Notes: generated by a model from the letters alone, not told the origin. 64,000 nucleotides of DNA from Nocardia jejuensis NBRC 103114 (GCF_001613145.1 NZ_BDBU01000043.1:62001-126000); one strand, 5' to 3'. Shown: positions 35,301 to 46,000, counted from the stretch's first letter. Translations and numbers: made by a program.

Positions 35301-35633
35301 GCACCTCCATCACACCGAGACCGGCCGCCCATCCGGGCAAAGCCGAAAAATCACCTGACCATCGAACCACCACGAAGCTGAACAGCTCGAACGACCCCCC
35401 GATCCCGGCGAGTTGCCGTCTCCATCACCAGGCACGCAACCCGCGCCCGACCGAGTCGCGTCCGGCCAAAATCAGCGGTCGCTCCGGCTCCGGCGACGCC
35501 GCCGGAATGACAGTCGCCGTCCCGCATTCGCGGATCCCCCGGGCCTCGACATGATCGCCTTCACCCCACACCGGCAACCGGCGCAGATATGCCCGCCACC
35601 GCATCGACGGCCGCGCACAGGTATCGCCCTACC
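35301..35633. other. Intergenic stretch, no gene seen
   Basis: This 333-bp region between the aminotransferase start and the DUF5134 stop is C-rich on the plus strand. No open frame has an RBS or family-like sequence. It should contain the aminotransferase promoter. Confidence 0.55.
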
Positions 35634-36500
35634 TCATCCGACAGCGGCAGCCACCAGCATGAAGGCCGTTCCGAGGTCCATCACCAGATGGGGCACCACG
35701 GCGACCGAGCCGACTCCGACCGGATGGGGGAACACGTGCCGCAACATCCGCCGTACGGCGGGCACCGCCATGATCACCGCATCCGCCACGAACAACCCCG
35801 CCAAAGCCGCCATCACCCCGGGCGCCGGCCCGCCACCGTGCATGCCCGCCATCTCCTGCGTCCCCATATGCCCACTCATCGCGTACAACATCGCCAATGC
35901 CGCGAGCACGTGGTAGCCGAATGCCACGACACCCTCCCCCGGCATCGGCGCTCCCGCTCGGCTCACGGCATCACGCGCGGTCCGGTCGCCTCGCACACCG
36001 ATTCCGATGCCGCGTGGAGTCCGGTCTGTCCTCGCGACCGTGCCGCCGTCACCTCGACGCGCACCGGCGTTGTCTCCGAACACGCTCCGCCACTGCATAA
36101 TTCGCCCCACCAGCAATGCCACGTAGGCCACGGTCATCGCGGTGAGCACCCCGCGCACCGCGCGAGCATCCACCTGGGCCGGAAACACCAGCATGGCCAG
36201 CATCACCAGGCACATCACCAGATGAGCCGCATCGGACTCCCGATCGGCCACCCACCCCCGATGCACCGACACCAGCTCCCGCCCACCGGTCACTCCCGCT
36301 CCCACCGCCATGGACCGCACCGCGGTACCCGGCCCCGCCATCGCCCCCAGAGCTCTCTCCCCCACCCCACCCACCGGCCGCGCCCCGATCACCACCGCCC
36401 GCGCTCCCCCGAGCCGCACCAGCACGATCCCCGCCGCCACCACGAACGCCGCCACGGCCCCCCACCGCAATGCCCCGTACTCCAGCACGAATGTCACCAC
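35634..36500 (-). CDS. DUF5134-type multi-pass membrane protein
   Basis: 288 residues with about six hydrophobic helices and a His/Met-rich loop (AMSGHMGTQEMAGMHGGGPA), plus a polar middle segment with Arg/Gly. The pattern H-L-V-M-C-L-V-M-L-A-M at the third helix is typical of DUF5134 proteins in mycobacteria and Nocardia. His/Met-rich periplasmic loops often bind copper, so a role in copper handling is possible but unproven. The start is GTG 36500. No adjacent copper gene is seen. Confidence 0.72.
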   Translation of the reverse strand: MVTFVLEYGALRWGAVAAFVVAAGIVLVRLGGARAVVIGARPVGGVGERALGAMAGPGTAVRSMAVGAGVTGGRELVSVHRGWVADRESDAAHLVMCLVMLAMLVFPAQVDARAVRGVLTAMTVAYVALLVGRIMQWRSVFGDNAGARRGDGGTVARTDRTPRGIGIGVRGDRTARDAVSRAGAPMPGEGVVAFGYHVLAALAMLYAMSGHMGTQEMAGMHGGGPAPGVMAALAGLFVADAVIMAVPAVRRMLRHVFPHPVGVGSVAVVPHLVMDLGTAFMLVAAAVG

Positions 36501-37084
36501 ACCCCACCACCTCTCAGCGGCCCACAGCGTTCCTCCTCCATGCTCGCACCAACCCCGCCCCCACTACACCGCAACCGAGATCACAACCCCGCAAGATCCA
36601 GTCCCGCACCGAATCTCCAGACACGCGGGCTCGACCCGGCAACAGATCGCACGACTCTCGCCCATGCCGGACGTTCCCGCGCCGCCCGGCACAGCCATGC
36701 CCCGCCCGGCAATCTCGAGGCCGGCGGATTCGTGCTTCGCGCAGCAACCTTGGTCGCAGACCGCTGACTCCTCGGCTCCGATGCGATCCACCGGGAGCAG
36801 ACACCCTGGGCCGTCGCGACTCCGCAACCATGGCTCGCGGGCGGTACGTCGATGGTGTTGCGGCGCATCGCCATGAGACTCGACGCCTGGGACGAGATCG
36901 ACGCCGAAGCCCGCGCGATCACAGTTCAGCGCGTAGGCGCACATTCAACCGAGCAGGGTGGCGGTTTTCCTTGTCGATGGTGTGCGTGTGCCCACTCGGA
37001 GGAATCGACGACCGCACACGGCACCCGAACTCTGCGCATATCGCCGCTGCACAGCGCTCGCGAGCGGCTCTGCGGCGTTTCGGC
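36501..37084. other. 584-bp intergenic region, no convincing gene
   Basis: Several long frames cross this stretch but their translations are Arg/Cys-rich without RBS or family motifs. It should hold the promoter of the DUF5134 gene and the terminator of lacI. Codon pattern does not suggest a single frame. Confidence 0.5.
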
Positions 37085-38074
37085 TCACCGGGTGGATTCC
37101 CGGGCGATCAGGGTCCAGACCGGCCGCTGAGGCGCTCCGACTCGCGGTGCTGTGACGGATCCTGCGAGCTCGAGGATTCGCGCGGCGAGAGTGCGCGCCG
37201 GAACGTCGAGGTCGATGGCGATGGTGGACAGGGGCGGATCGGTGAGCGAGGCGGCGAGAATATCGTCGACGCCGATGATCGCCATCGAGCCGGGCACCGC
37301 GATGTCCCCGGACCGGCAGGCGGCCAGAACGGCAAGGGCCGCAAGGTCGTTGAACGCGGCGATCGCGGTGACCGCGGCCGCGCTCCAGGCGTGGAGGGCG
37401 GCTCGCGCGCCGTCCTCGCGATACCGCACCGTCGCGACCGCGGGCGCGGGCAGCCCGTGTGCGCGGCAGACCTCCCGGACCCCTTCGAGTCGCGGCGCGC
37501 AGAAGGCGCGTTCACGCGGATCCTCGACCGCGGCGAATCCGATTCGCGCGTGCCCGCGTTCGATCAGGTGCAGGGCCTGCATGCGTCCCACATCGTGTTG
37601 GTCGAGCCCAGCCGCTCGCACGAACTCGGACTCGAACACGTTGTCCAGCAGGGCGATTCCGGTAGCGCGGAGGGACCGCACATCAGCGGACGACAGCGCG
37701 CCGAAGGCGAGCACGACCGCGGGTTGAACGTGCTGCCACAGCTGCGCGAGCGGCCGGGCGGTGTCGTCGCCGTGCATGAAGACGCAGGCGTAGCCGGATT
37801 CGCCGAGCACGTGACTCAGGGTGATCTTGAATTCCTCCATCGCCTGCGCGACCGGAAAATCGGGCAGCACGCACAGCACCACATTGCTGCGCCCGCTACG
37901 CAGCGAACGAGCGGCGGCCGAGGGTACGTAGCCGAGCCGGCTCGCGGCCGCCAGCACGGCGTCGCGCGTCTCGGCGGGGATGCTCTGGTCACTGCGGGCG
38001 TTGAGCACGAAACTCACCGTCGTCTGCGACACCCCCGCCTCGCGTGCGACGTCCTTGCTCGTGACCCTGGCCAT
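37085..38074 (-). CDS. LacI family transcriptional regulator
   Basis: 329 residues: LacI HTH VTSKDVAREAGVSQTTVSFV with hinge helix PSAAARSLRSGRS, then a periplasmic-binding-protein-like domain (NVVLCVLPDFPV; AFNDLAALAVLAACRSGDIA; MAIIGVDDILAASLTDPPLS). ATG 38074 has GGGGAG upstream; GTG 38086 is the alternative. It is divergent from an MFS transporter-hydrolase-lipase set. The perfect 18-bp palindrome at 38138-38155 between them is its probable operator. The natural inducer may be a glycoside or a lipase product. Confidence 0.9.
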   Translation of the reverse strand: MARVTSKDVAREAGVSQTTVSFVLNARSDQSIPAETRDAVLAAASRLGYVPSAAARSLRSGRSNVVLCVLPDFPVAQAMEEFKITLSHVLGESGYACVFMHGDDTARPLAQLWQHVQPAVVLAFGALSSADVRSLRATGIALLDNVFESEFVRAAGLDQHDVGRMQALHLIERGHARIGFAAVEDPRERAFCAPRLEGVREVCRAHGLPAPAVATVRYREDGARAALHAWSAAAVTAIAAFNDLAALAVLAACRSGDIAVPGSMAIIGVDDILAASLTDPPLSTIAIDLDVPARTLAARILELAGSVTAPRVGAPQRPVWTLIARESTR

Positions 38075-38137
38075 CTCACTCCCCACGCTCGTGTTCGGAC
38101 GAGTCTATTGCGCCGCTGAGAGCTCGCGGCTAACCTC

Positions 38138-38155
38138 CACTAATACGTATTAGTG
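38138..38155. promoter_or_regulatory. 18-bp perfect palindrome, LacI-family operator
   Basis: CACTAATACGTATTAGTG is self-complementary with a central CG step, as in LacI-family sites. It lies 64 bp ahead of lacI and 68 bp ahead of the MFS gene, so both may be repressed. Confidence 0.8.
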
Positions 38156-38222
38156 ACTGGGGTCACGATCCCCGGATCGCGGCGATCACGCGATCCGCTC
38201 GTTCGTCAATCGAGGGAAAACC

Positions 38223-39479
38223 ATGCTCGACGCGCAGGTTCCGGCCACACACGCTCGCTCCGACGGGCTCGGCCGACTGCTCACCCTTCTGCTCCCGGCG
38301 ACCACGGCGCTGTGCGCGGTCTTCAACGGGATCCAGCAGATCCTGCTCCCGGCACAGGTCGAGGCACTCGATCCCGGATCCAAGGTCGCCACGCTCGCGG
38401 TGATGACCACGCTGGCCGCGATCTCCTCGATGCTGGCCCTGCCCATCGGCGGCGCGATATCCGATCGCACCGCATCGCGGCTGGGCCGGCGCTCCCCCTG
38501 GCTGCTGCTGATGTCCGCGCTCTCGATGCTCCTGCTGCTCGGCATGGGCTCGAGCACCACGATTCTCACCCTGACCATCGGATACGTGATCGTCTGGTTC
38601 ACGGCGAACTTCCATCAGGGCGCGCTCACGGCGGTCCTGCCCGATCGGGTGCCGGTGGAGCGCCGCGGACTCGCCTCCTCGGTGATCGGTCTGGGCACCC
38701 CCGTGGGAATCCTGTTCGGCGTGAACGTGGCCAGCCGCACCGAACAGGTCTGGGGCTACGCGATTCTCGGACTCGGGCTGTTGTGCACCACCGTCGCGCT
38801 GGTCTTCGGCGCACGAGAAGCACCCTCCACCAACGCATTCCATCGCAGGGCACCGGCGGCCCGCACCGCGGATTCCGTGCGCGCGTTCTTCCAGGCGTTC
38901 GGCAGCAGGGACTTCCGGCTCGCCTTCCTGAGCAGGGCCACCCTGTCCCTGGCCTATTTCACCGTCAGCGGCTACCTGTTCTACGCGCTCCAGGACCACA
39001 TCGGCACCGCGAACCTCCCACGCGGTGACGTCGCGATCGCGGTGAGCACGCTGTCCACGATCTCGGTGCTGACCTGGACCGCGGTCGCCGTGTTCGCCGG
39101 ATGGCTCGCGGACCGGTTGGATCGGCGCAAATTGTTCGTCGGCATCAGTTCCGCCGGACTCGGCGCATCGATGCTCGTGCCGATCGTGAGCCCGACCTGG
39201 ACCGGCATGCTCGTCTACGCGTTCCTGTCCGGGGCCTTCATCGGCAGCTACTTCGCCGTCGATCTCGCCGTCATGTCACTCGTATTGCCGGACAAGAACA
39301 ATCAGGGCCGCGACTTCGCGATTCTGACCGTCGCCACCGGCCTGCCGCAGATCCTGTCCTCGGCGCTGGCCGGGGCCTTGATCGCCTGGTTCGGCGGCTA
39401 TGTCGCCCTCTTCGTCTTCGGCGCGGTGTGCGCGTTCGCCGCCGGGCTCGTCATCATGCGGATCCGCTCGATCCGCTGA
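38223..39479 (+). CDS. MFS transporter
   Basis: 418 residues with 12 predicted hydrophobic spans. The loop 2-3 motif is GGAISDRTASRLGRRSPWLL and its repeat after the central loop is GWLADRLDRRKLFVG. The central loop (about residues 195-225) is polar. It resembles the sugar/glycoside-type MFS carriers that LacI proteins control. RBS GAGGGAAAA precedes ATG. It is the first gene of the LacI-linked operon; the hydrolase starts 24 bp later. Confidence 0.9.
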   Translation: MLDAQVPATHARSDGLGRLLTLLLPATTALCAVFNGIQQILLPAQVEALDPGSKVATLAVMTTLAAISSMLALPIGGAISDRTASRLGRRSPWLLLMSALSMLLLLGMGSSTTILTLTIGYVIVWFTANFHQGALTAVLPDRVPVERRGLASSVIGLGTPVGILFGVNVASRTEQVWGYAILGLGLLCTTVALVFGAREAPSTNAFHRRAPAARTADSVRAFFQAFGSRDFRLAFLSRATLSLAYFTVSGYLFYALQDHIGTANLPRGDVAIAVSTLSTISVLTWTAVAVFAGWLADRLDRRKLFVGISSAGLGASMLVPIVSPTWTGMLVYAFLSGAFIGSYFAVDLAVMSLVLPDKNNQGRDFAILTVATGLPQILSSALAGALIAWFGGYVALFVFGAVCAFAAGLVIMRIRSIR

Positions 39480-39503
39480 CCCTCCACACGGAAAGGCAGT
39501 CCT

Positions 39504-40352
39504 ATGCCGTACATCAGCACACCCGCCGGAGTGCGCCTGTACTACGACGCCCTCGGCGACCCCGACGGGCCGCCACTGGTGCTCGTGCAGGGCATGGGCG
39601 CACAGCTGCTGGGGTGGCAGCCGGGATTGTGCGCGCGGATCGCGGAACTCGGCTTCCGCGTCGTGCGCTTCGACAATCGCGACGTCGGGCTCTCCCAGAA
39701 GTTCCCCGAGGGCGGATACCAGCTCGCGGACATGGCCGACGACCTGGCCGGACTGCTGACCCGGCTCGGCATCGAATCCGCACACATCGTGGGGCAGTCG
39801 ATGGGCGGCATGATCGCTCAGGAGCTGGTGCGCACCCGGCCCGATCTGGTGCGGACACTGGCTCTGCTCTATACCGCGCCGATCAGCCGCGACGCCCTGG
39901 GCGCGAAGGAGGCGAACACGGTGATCCAGGAGCGTTTCGCACTGCCGCGCGCCCGCGATCGCGACGAGGCGATCGAGCTCTACGTGCTGAACGAGGCCCC
40001 GTGCGCCTCGCCGGCCTATCCTCGCGACCTCGAATGGCTGCGAGAACTCGGCGGCCTGATGTACGACCGCGATTACGACCCGGACGGCGCGGTGCGGCAC
40101 CTGGCGGCGGTCACGGCGTCCCCCGATCACACCGAGGCGTTGCGGGACATAGCGATTCCCACCACCATCCTGCACGGCGACGGCGATCGACTGATCGACT
40201 CCCGGTTCGCCCGGGTGCTGCACGACGCGATCCCCGGGTCCACGCTCACGGTGTTCCCCGGCATGGGCCACGAACTGCCGCGAGCCCTGTGGCCGGACAT
40301 CGTCACCGCGATCGGTGACAACGCCGCGCTGACATCCCCACCGGGGCAGTGA
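39504..40352 (+). CDS. Alpha/beta hydrolase
   Basis: 282 residues. LVLVQGMGAQLLGWQPG is the oxyanion loop region, HIVGQSMGGMIAQELV holds the nucleophile Ser in GQSMG, ILHGDGDRLID the Asp and FPGMGHELP the His. No signal peptide, so the product is cytoplasmic. It sits 24 bp after the MFS gene and before a secreted lipase. An imported ester may be cleaved here; the substrate is inferred only from this arrangement. Confidence 0.9.
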   Translation: MPYISTPAGVRLYYDALGDPDGPPLVLVQGMGAQLLGWQPGLCARIAELGFRVVRFDNRDVGLSQKFPEGGYQLADMADDLAGLLTRLGIESAHIVGQSMGGMIAQELVRTRPDLVRTLALLYTAPISRDALGAKEANTVIQERFALPRARDRDEAIELYVLNEAPCASPAYPRDLEWLRELGGLMYDRDYDPDGAVRHLAAVTASPDHTEALRDIAIPTTILHGDGDRLIDSRFARVLHDAIPGSTLTVFPGMGHELPRALWPDIVTAIGDNAALTSPPGQ

Positions 40353-40422
40353 CACTCGTCCTCCCCCGTCCCACCCGGCACGACCGCACCGTCGCCGCCC
40401 TGCCATCGAACGGAATTCGTCC

Positions 40423-41670
40423 ATGAACACCCGAAACCAGCACCACGCCTTCGTGCTTCGCGGACTGTGCGCCGCGGCGATGGCCGCCACCCTCGCGACC
40501 GGCAACCCGGCGCTCGCCGCACCCGCGGACACCACGGTCGCCACTCCCGACCTGGACCCCTTCTACGCGACGCCACCCGACCTCGACTCCTACCCCGACG
40601 GCGCGATCCTGCGATCCCGGGAATCGGCGCTGTTCGGCCTCCCGCTGCCGATCTCGGTGTGGCAGATCCAGTACAGGTCCAGCGATGCGCGCGGCGCGGC
40701 GACCACCGGCGTCACCACGGTGCTGGTCCCCGGCCTGCCGTGGACCGGAGCGGGCGCGCGTCCGGTGGTGAGCTATCAGATGGCCGAGGACGGCCTCGGA
40801 GTGCAGTGCGCCTCCTCGTACATGCTGCGGTCGGGCTACCAACCCGGCGCGCAGAACGATCAGACCAGCGAGGGCCCGCTGACCGCGCTACTGCTGCAAC
40901 GCAATTGGGCGGTGGTCGTCTCGGATTACGAAGGGCCGCAGGAACGATTCCTCGATCGCGCGCAGGAGGCGCACAGCGCGCTGGACGGTATCCGTGCCGC
41001 ATTGGCCTTCGCACCGGCGGGACTCGCGGCCGATTCCCCGGTCGCCGCGTTCGGCTATTCCGGCGGCGCGTTCGCCACGGTGTCGATGATGGAGATCCAG
41101 CCCGGGTACGCACCGGAACTGAACGTCACCGGTTTCGCCGCGGGCGGTATTCCGGCCGATCTCGTCGCGGGCATCCGGCACGACAACGGGACCGCCAACG
41201 CGGGCCTGGCCGTCTTCGCCACCGCGGCCCTGGACCGTCTGCGGCCGGACCTGAACATCGTGGATCACTTCGACGATGCCGGGCGGGCGGCGATCACGAC
41301 GGCCGGCAACCAGTGCGTACAGCAGACCGTGGCCGACACCGCGTACCTTCGCCTGACCGACACCACCGGCTCCACCGACCCGGGCACCGTCCCGGCGCTC
41401 GTTATCGCAGCGGCACAGCAGAATCCGGGCCAGGCGGTCCCGACCGCACCGATGTACGCCTGGCACAGCACACTCGACGACGCACTGCCCATCGACGCCA
41501 CCGACAGCCTCGTCGACCGATACTGTGCGGCCGGTGCGTCGGTCACCTACCACCGCACGGACGTCCCCCAGCACGCCCCGGCCGCCGTCGCCGAGCTGCC
41601 CGCCGTGCTGGACTATCTGGGTGAACGGCTCGCCGGAGCTCCGATTCACCCGGGGTGCCGCACCTTCTGA
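40423..41670 (+). CDS. Secreted lipase (LIP/secretory lipase family)
   Basis: 415 residues with a signal peptide (cleavage after LAA near residue 33). The nucleophile elbow is AFGYSGGAFATVSM, the acid lies in MYAWHSTLDDALPID and the His in DVPQHAPAAV. SYQMAEDGLGVQCASSYML and three further cysteines suggest disulfides. The family hydrolyses triacylglycerols or esters outside the cell. It follows the hydrolase after 70 bp and is the third member of the LacI-linked set. Confidence 0.9.
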   Translation: MNTRNQHHAFVLRGLCAAAMAATLATGNPALAAPADTTVATPDLDPFYATPPDLDSYPDGAILRSRESALFGLPLPISVWQIQYRSSDARGAATTGVTTVLVPGLPWTGAGARPVVSYQMAEDGLGVQCASSYMLRSGYQPGAQNDQTSEGPLTALLLQRNWAVVVSDYEGPQERFLDRAQEAHSALDGIRAALAFAPAGLAADSPVAAFGYSGGAFATVSMMEIQPGYAPELNVTGFAAGGIPADLVAGIRHDNGTANAGLAVFATAALDRLRPDLNIVDHFDDAGRAAITTAGNQCVQQTVADTAYLRLTDTTGSTDPGTVPALVIAAAQQNPGQAVPTAPMYAWHSTLDDALPIDATDSLVDRYCAAGASVTYHRTDVPQHAPAAVAELPAVLDYLGERLAGAPIHPGCRTF

Positions 41671-41710
41671 TCCATATCGGCACCGTCTCGTCCATATCGG
41701 CACCGTCTCG
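41671..41710. repeat. Perfect 20-bp tandem duplication
   Basis: TCCATATCGGCACCGTCTCG is repeated exactly at 41671-41690 and 41691-41710, directly after the lipase stop codon. Confidence 0.95.
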
Positions 41711-41789
41711 CGCCGGTGGGCAACCGTCACTCCGAACTGATCGCGCACACCGCGCACAGGCGGCCCGCCGAACGACCGGACGGTATCGA

Positions 41790-41795
41790 TAGCCT
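41790..41795 (+). promoter_or_regulatory. -10 box for leaderless GNAT gene
   Basis: TAGCCT ends 6 nt before ATG 41802, the same hexamer and spacing as the promoter at 17386. Confidence 0.5.
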
Positions 41796-41801
41796 GGGCG
41801 C

Positions 41802-42257
41802 ATGCGCATTGTCGTCGAGGATCTGACCGGGGCCGAGGTGATCGAACTGCTGCGCGAGCACGTGGCCGAGATGCTGGACAACTCCCCCGAGGACAGCATG
41901 CACGCGCTGGATCTCGACGGTATGCGCAAGCCCGAGGTCACCTGCTGGTCGGTCTGGGACGGCACGGAACTGGCGGGCTTCGGGGCGCTGAAGGAGCTCG
42001 ATCCCACCCACGGCGAGATCAAGTCCATGCGCACGGTCGCGGCACGGCAGGGACGCGGGGCGGCCGCGCTGCTGCTGGGGCACATCATCGAGCAGGCGCG
42101 CGAGCGCGGGTATCGGCGGCTGAGTCTGGAGACCGGTGCGTCCGAGTTCTACGCGCCCGCGGTCCGGCTCTACGCACGACACGGCTTCACCCATCGCGGG
42201 CCTTTCGCCGACTACACCGAGGACCCGCACAGCGTCTTCATGACCAGGGAACTCTGA
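41802..42257 (+). CDS. GNAT family N-acetyltransferase
   Basis: 151 residues with the acetyl-CoA motif A in KSMRTVAARQGRGAAALLLGHII and the C-terminal VRLYARHGFTHRGPF. ELAGFGALKELDPTHGEIKSM is the preceding beta-strand pair. It resembles the YafP/PaiA type of small-molecule or peptide acetyltransferases. The gene has no RBS and starts right after a -10 box. It is convergent with the membrane protein gene 12 bp away. Confidence 0.9.
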   Translation: MRIVVEDLTGAEVIELLREHVAEMLDNSPEDSMHALDLDGMRKPEVTCWSVWDGTELAGFGALKELDPTHGEIKSMRTVAARQGRGAAALLLGHIIEQARERGYRRLSLETGASEFYAPAVRLYARHGFTHRGPFADYTEDPHSVFMTREL

Positions 42258-42269
42258 CGCGCGAGCGGA

Positions 42270-42914
42270 CTAGCTTGCCGGAGAACGACTCTCACCGCGC
42301 CCGATCAGGCGCGGTACCGCGCCGCTCATCGCCGCCACCAGCGCGGCCAGCAGCGCGAAGAGCGCGAACATCACGATCAGCCCGATGGTGAGCTTGCCGT
42401 ACCCCTGATTTCGGGGGTCGATGAACGGGTACGGATACCAATCCACGATCGGCCCGCGGATCAGCGTGTACACGCCGTATACGAACGGGAACACCAGCCA
42501 ACCGCCGATCAGCCGAGCCGAGAGCCGGAGGCCCGAGGCGATCAGCAACCAGTCGGCGACGATGACGATCGGAATCAGCCGGTGCAGCACGATATTGATC
42601 CACCGGTCCGTGAGCATGACGTCCACATCGGCCAGCAGCACCGCGTAGACGATGCCGGTGATCAGCAGGTAGAGCGTGGCCGCGCCGCGCAGCGCCTGCC
42701 AGCCCCGGCCGGCCGGATCTCGCAGGCCCCCGACCAGCAGCACGATCACGCCGAGAATGTTCGCCTCGATGGTGAAGTAACTGAAGAAATTGGTCATCGA
42801 GTAGTACGGATCGTCGATGCTGCGGATCGGGATCCATACCAGCGCGACGATGGCGAGCACCGCGAACGCGATGCGTAGTCCACGAATCCACCATGGCGTT
42901 CCAGCGCTGCTCAT
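42270..42914 (-). CDS. Pr6Pr-family membrane protein
   Basis: 214 residues with six membrane spans. NFFSYFTIEANILGVIVLL, NIVLHRLIPIVIVADWLL and DWYPYPFIDPRNQGYGKL are the characteristic stretches of the FAR-17a/AIG1-like Pr6Pr membrane family. The conserved FT, H and Y residues recall intramembrane threonine hydrolases, but activity in bacteria is not shown. ATG 42914 is chosen; the frame extends to 42974 without an RBS. It is divergent from hrpA. Confidence 0.8.
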   Translation of the reverse strand: MSSAGTPWWIRGLRIAFAVLAIVALVWIPIRSIDDPYYSMTNFFSYFTIEANILGVIVLLVGGLRDPAGRGWQALRGAATLYLLITGIVYAVLLADVDVMLTDRWINIVLHRLIPIVIVADWLLIASGLRLSARLIGGWLVFPFVYGVYTLIRGPIVDWYPYPFIDPRNQGYGKLTIGLIVMFALFALLAALVAAMSGAVPRLIGRGESRSPAS

Positions 42915-43051
42915 GCCCAGATGGTCGCACGACCTGCGCCCGAAACGGGGACGATACGCCGATACAGCACACATCCGGCAAGCCCTCGGGAACGCGCCGC
43001 ACGACCGCGCCGCGCGCGGTGGGCAATGACTTCGCTACGCTTGACGGTGCA

Positions 43052-46000
43052 ATGACCAGGACCGCCGCTACCGTTCGCGAGCTTCGCACCCGCCTGGCCG
43101 AGCTGTCGATTCGTGACGAATACCGCCTGCGTCGCCGACTCGACAAGGCCCGCGGCGAAGACCTCACCGCCCTCGAAGCCGAGATCGACACCGCGTCTCG
43201 CCGCGTCGACGCCCGGCGCGCCGCCGTACCCGCGATCCGGTACCCCGAACAACTGCCGGTCTCCGCGCGCCGCGACGATATCGCCGCGGCCATCGCCGAG
43301 AACCAGGTCGTGATCGTCGCGGGCGAGACCGGCTCAGGCAAGACCACCCAGCTGCCCAAGATCTGCCTGGAACTGGGACGCGGTATTCGCGGCACCATCG
43401 GCCACACCCAGCCGCGGCGACTGGCCGCGCGCACGGTGGCCGAGCGCATCGCCGAGGAACTGGGCACCGAACTGGGCGATGTGGTCGGCTATACGGTCCG
43501 CTTCACCGACCACGCCTCCGATCGCACCCTGGTCAAGTTGATGACCGACGGCATCCTGCTCGCGGAGATCCAGCGCGATCGACTGTTGCGCCGATACGAC
43601 ACGATCATCATCGACGAGGCGCACGAGCGCAGCCTCAACATCGACTTCCTGATGGGGTACCTCAAGCAGCTGCTGCCCAAGCGGCCGGACCTCAAGCTCA
43701 TCATCACCTCCGCGACCATCGATCCGGAGCTCTTCGCTCGGCACTTCAGTGACGAGAAGGGCGCGCCCGCACCGATTGTCGAGGTGTCCGGGCGTTCGTT
43801 CCCGGTGGAGCTGCGCTATCGGCCGCTGTCGCTCGAGGTCCCGCAGGCCTCCGACGATCCCGACGACGAGGACACCCGGATCGTCGACCGCGATCCCACC
43901 GACGCCATCGGCGACGCGGTGCGCGAACTCCAGCAGGAGGGCGACGGGGACATCCTGGTGTTCCTGTCCGGCGAACGCGAGATCCGCGACACCGCCGACG
44001 CGCTGCGGGATCTGAAACTGCCGCGCACCGAGATCCTGCCGCTGTACGCGCGACTGTCGGTGGCCGAACAGCATCGGGTGTTCTCCGCGCACACCGGCCG
44101 CCGGGTCGTGCTGGCCACCAACGTCGCCGAGACCTCCCTGACCGTGCCGGGCATCCGCTATGTGATCGATCCGGGCACCGCGCGCATCTCGCGGTACTCC
44201 ATGCGCACCAAGGTGCAGCGTCTGCCGATCGAGCCCGTCTCGCAGGCTTCGGCGCGCCAGCGCTCGGGCCGCTGTGGCCGGGTGGCCGACGGCATCGCCA
44301 TCCGGCTGTACTCCGAGGACGATTTCGAGTCCCGGCCGCAATTCACCGAACCGGAGATCCTGCGCACGAATCTCGCGGCGGTCATTCTGCAGATGACCGC
44401 GCTGGGGCTCGGCAACATCGAGAGCTTCCCGTTCGTGGAGGCGCCGGACAACCGGGCCATTCGCGACGGCATCGCGCTGCTCGAGGAACTCGGGGCACTG
44501 GCCCGGCGCGGCGAGGCGCAGCCGGACCGCGAAATCCCCGACGCCGGACTGACTCTCACGCCCATCGGCCGAGAGATGGCGCAGATCCCGGTGGATCCGC
44601 GCATGGCCCGCATGCTGGTGGAGGCCAACCGCACCGGATGCCTGCCCGAGGTGCTGATCATCGTCGCGGCGCTCTCGATCCAGGACGTGCGCGAGCGACC
44701 GGTGGAATTCCAGCAGGCGGCCGATACCAAGCACGCCCGCTTCATCGTCGAGGGCTCGGACTTCCTGGCGTTCCTGCGACTGTGGGAGTACCTCGGGGAT
44801 CAGCGCAAAGCATTGTCCTCCAACCAGTTCCGCAGACTGTGCCGCGATGAATTCCTGCACTACCTGCGCATTCGCGAATGGCAGGACCTACACGGTCAGC
44901 TGCGCACCATCACGCGGGGGTTGGGCTGGACCGGCGGCAACGAGCAGTCCGACGGACGCCGGGGCGACGACGACACTGGCGGTGCGACGGAATCGGGCGG
45001 CGAGCGCGAGGCCGGGGGCGGACGCGGACGGCGTCGGCGGGGTTCCGGCAGGAACTCGACCGGGGCCGGGCACGAGGCCGCCGACTCCCGGGCGAACGGA
45101 TCCGGGGCCGACGGCGGCGGTGACCGGAATTCGCGCTCGGGTCAGCGCGAACGACCCAGCACACCCGAACCCGGCGGGGGCCGAGGCGGACTTTCCGCGC
45201 TGACCGCGAAACTCGCCGAGGCGGACGAGTCGCTGCCGTGGGACGTGAGGTCGATCCATCAGGCGCTGCTGGCCGGCATGCTCTCGCATATCGGTGTGCG
45301 AGAAGCGGAGTCGCGGGAGTTCCTGGGCGCGCGCAATGCGAAGTTCATGGTCTTCCCCGGGTCCTCGCTGGCCAAGAAACCGCCGCGCTGGGTGATGGCC
45401 GCCGAACTGGTGGAGACCTCCCGGCTGTGGGGGCGGATGGTCGCGCGGGTCGAACCCGAATGGGCCGAGCAGCTGGCCGGGGATCTGGTCAAGCGCACCT
45501 ATTCCGAACCGCACTGGTCCGCCAAACGTGGTGCGGCACTCGCCTACGAGCGGGTCACGCTGTACGGCATTCCGCTGGTCACCCAACGCCGAGTGGACTT
45601 CGGACGAATCGATCCGGAGCTGTCGCGCGAGCTGTTCCTGCGCCATGCGCTGGTGCAGGGCGAATGGCAGACGCGGCACGAGTTCTTCGCGCGCAATCGC
45701 GAACTGCTCGAGGACGTGGCCGATCTCGAACATCGGGCCCGGCGGCGCGACATCCTGGTCGACGACGAGGTGCTTTTCGAGTTCTACGACAAGCGCGTCC
45801 CGGCCGACGTGGTGTCGGTGCGGCACTTCGATTCCTGGTGGCGCAAGGCGCAGCGCAAGGATCCCGAGCTGCTCGACTTCACCGCGTCCACCATCGTGAA
45901 CGAGGATGCGGCGCTGCTGGATCCGACCGCGTACCCCGACAGCTGGCGACAGGGCGAGCTGAGTTTTCCGCTCACCTACCAATTCGAGCCGGGTAATGCC

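Noticed and set aside
36564..36944. Cys-rich minus-strand frame in the gap before lacI
   Set aside because: There is no RBS, codon bias or motif, and composition resembles other shadow frames.
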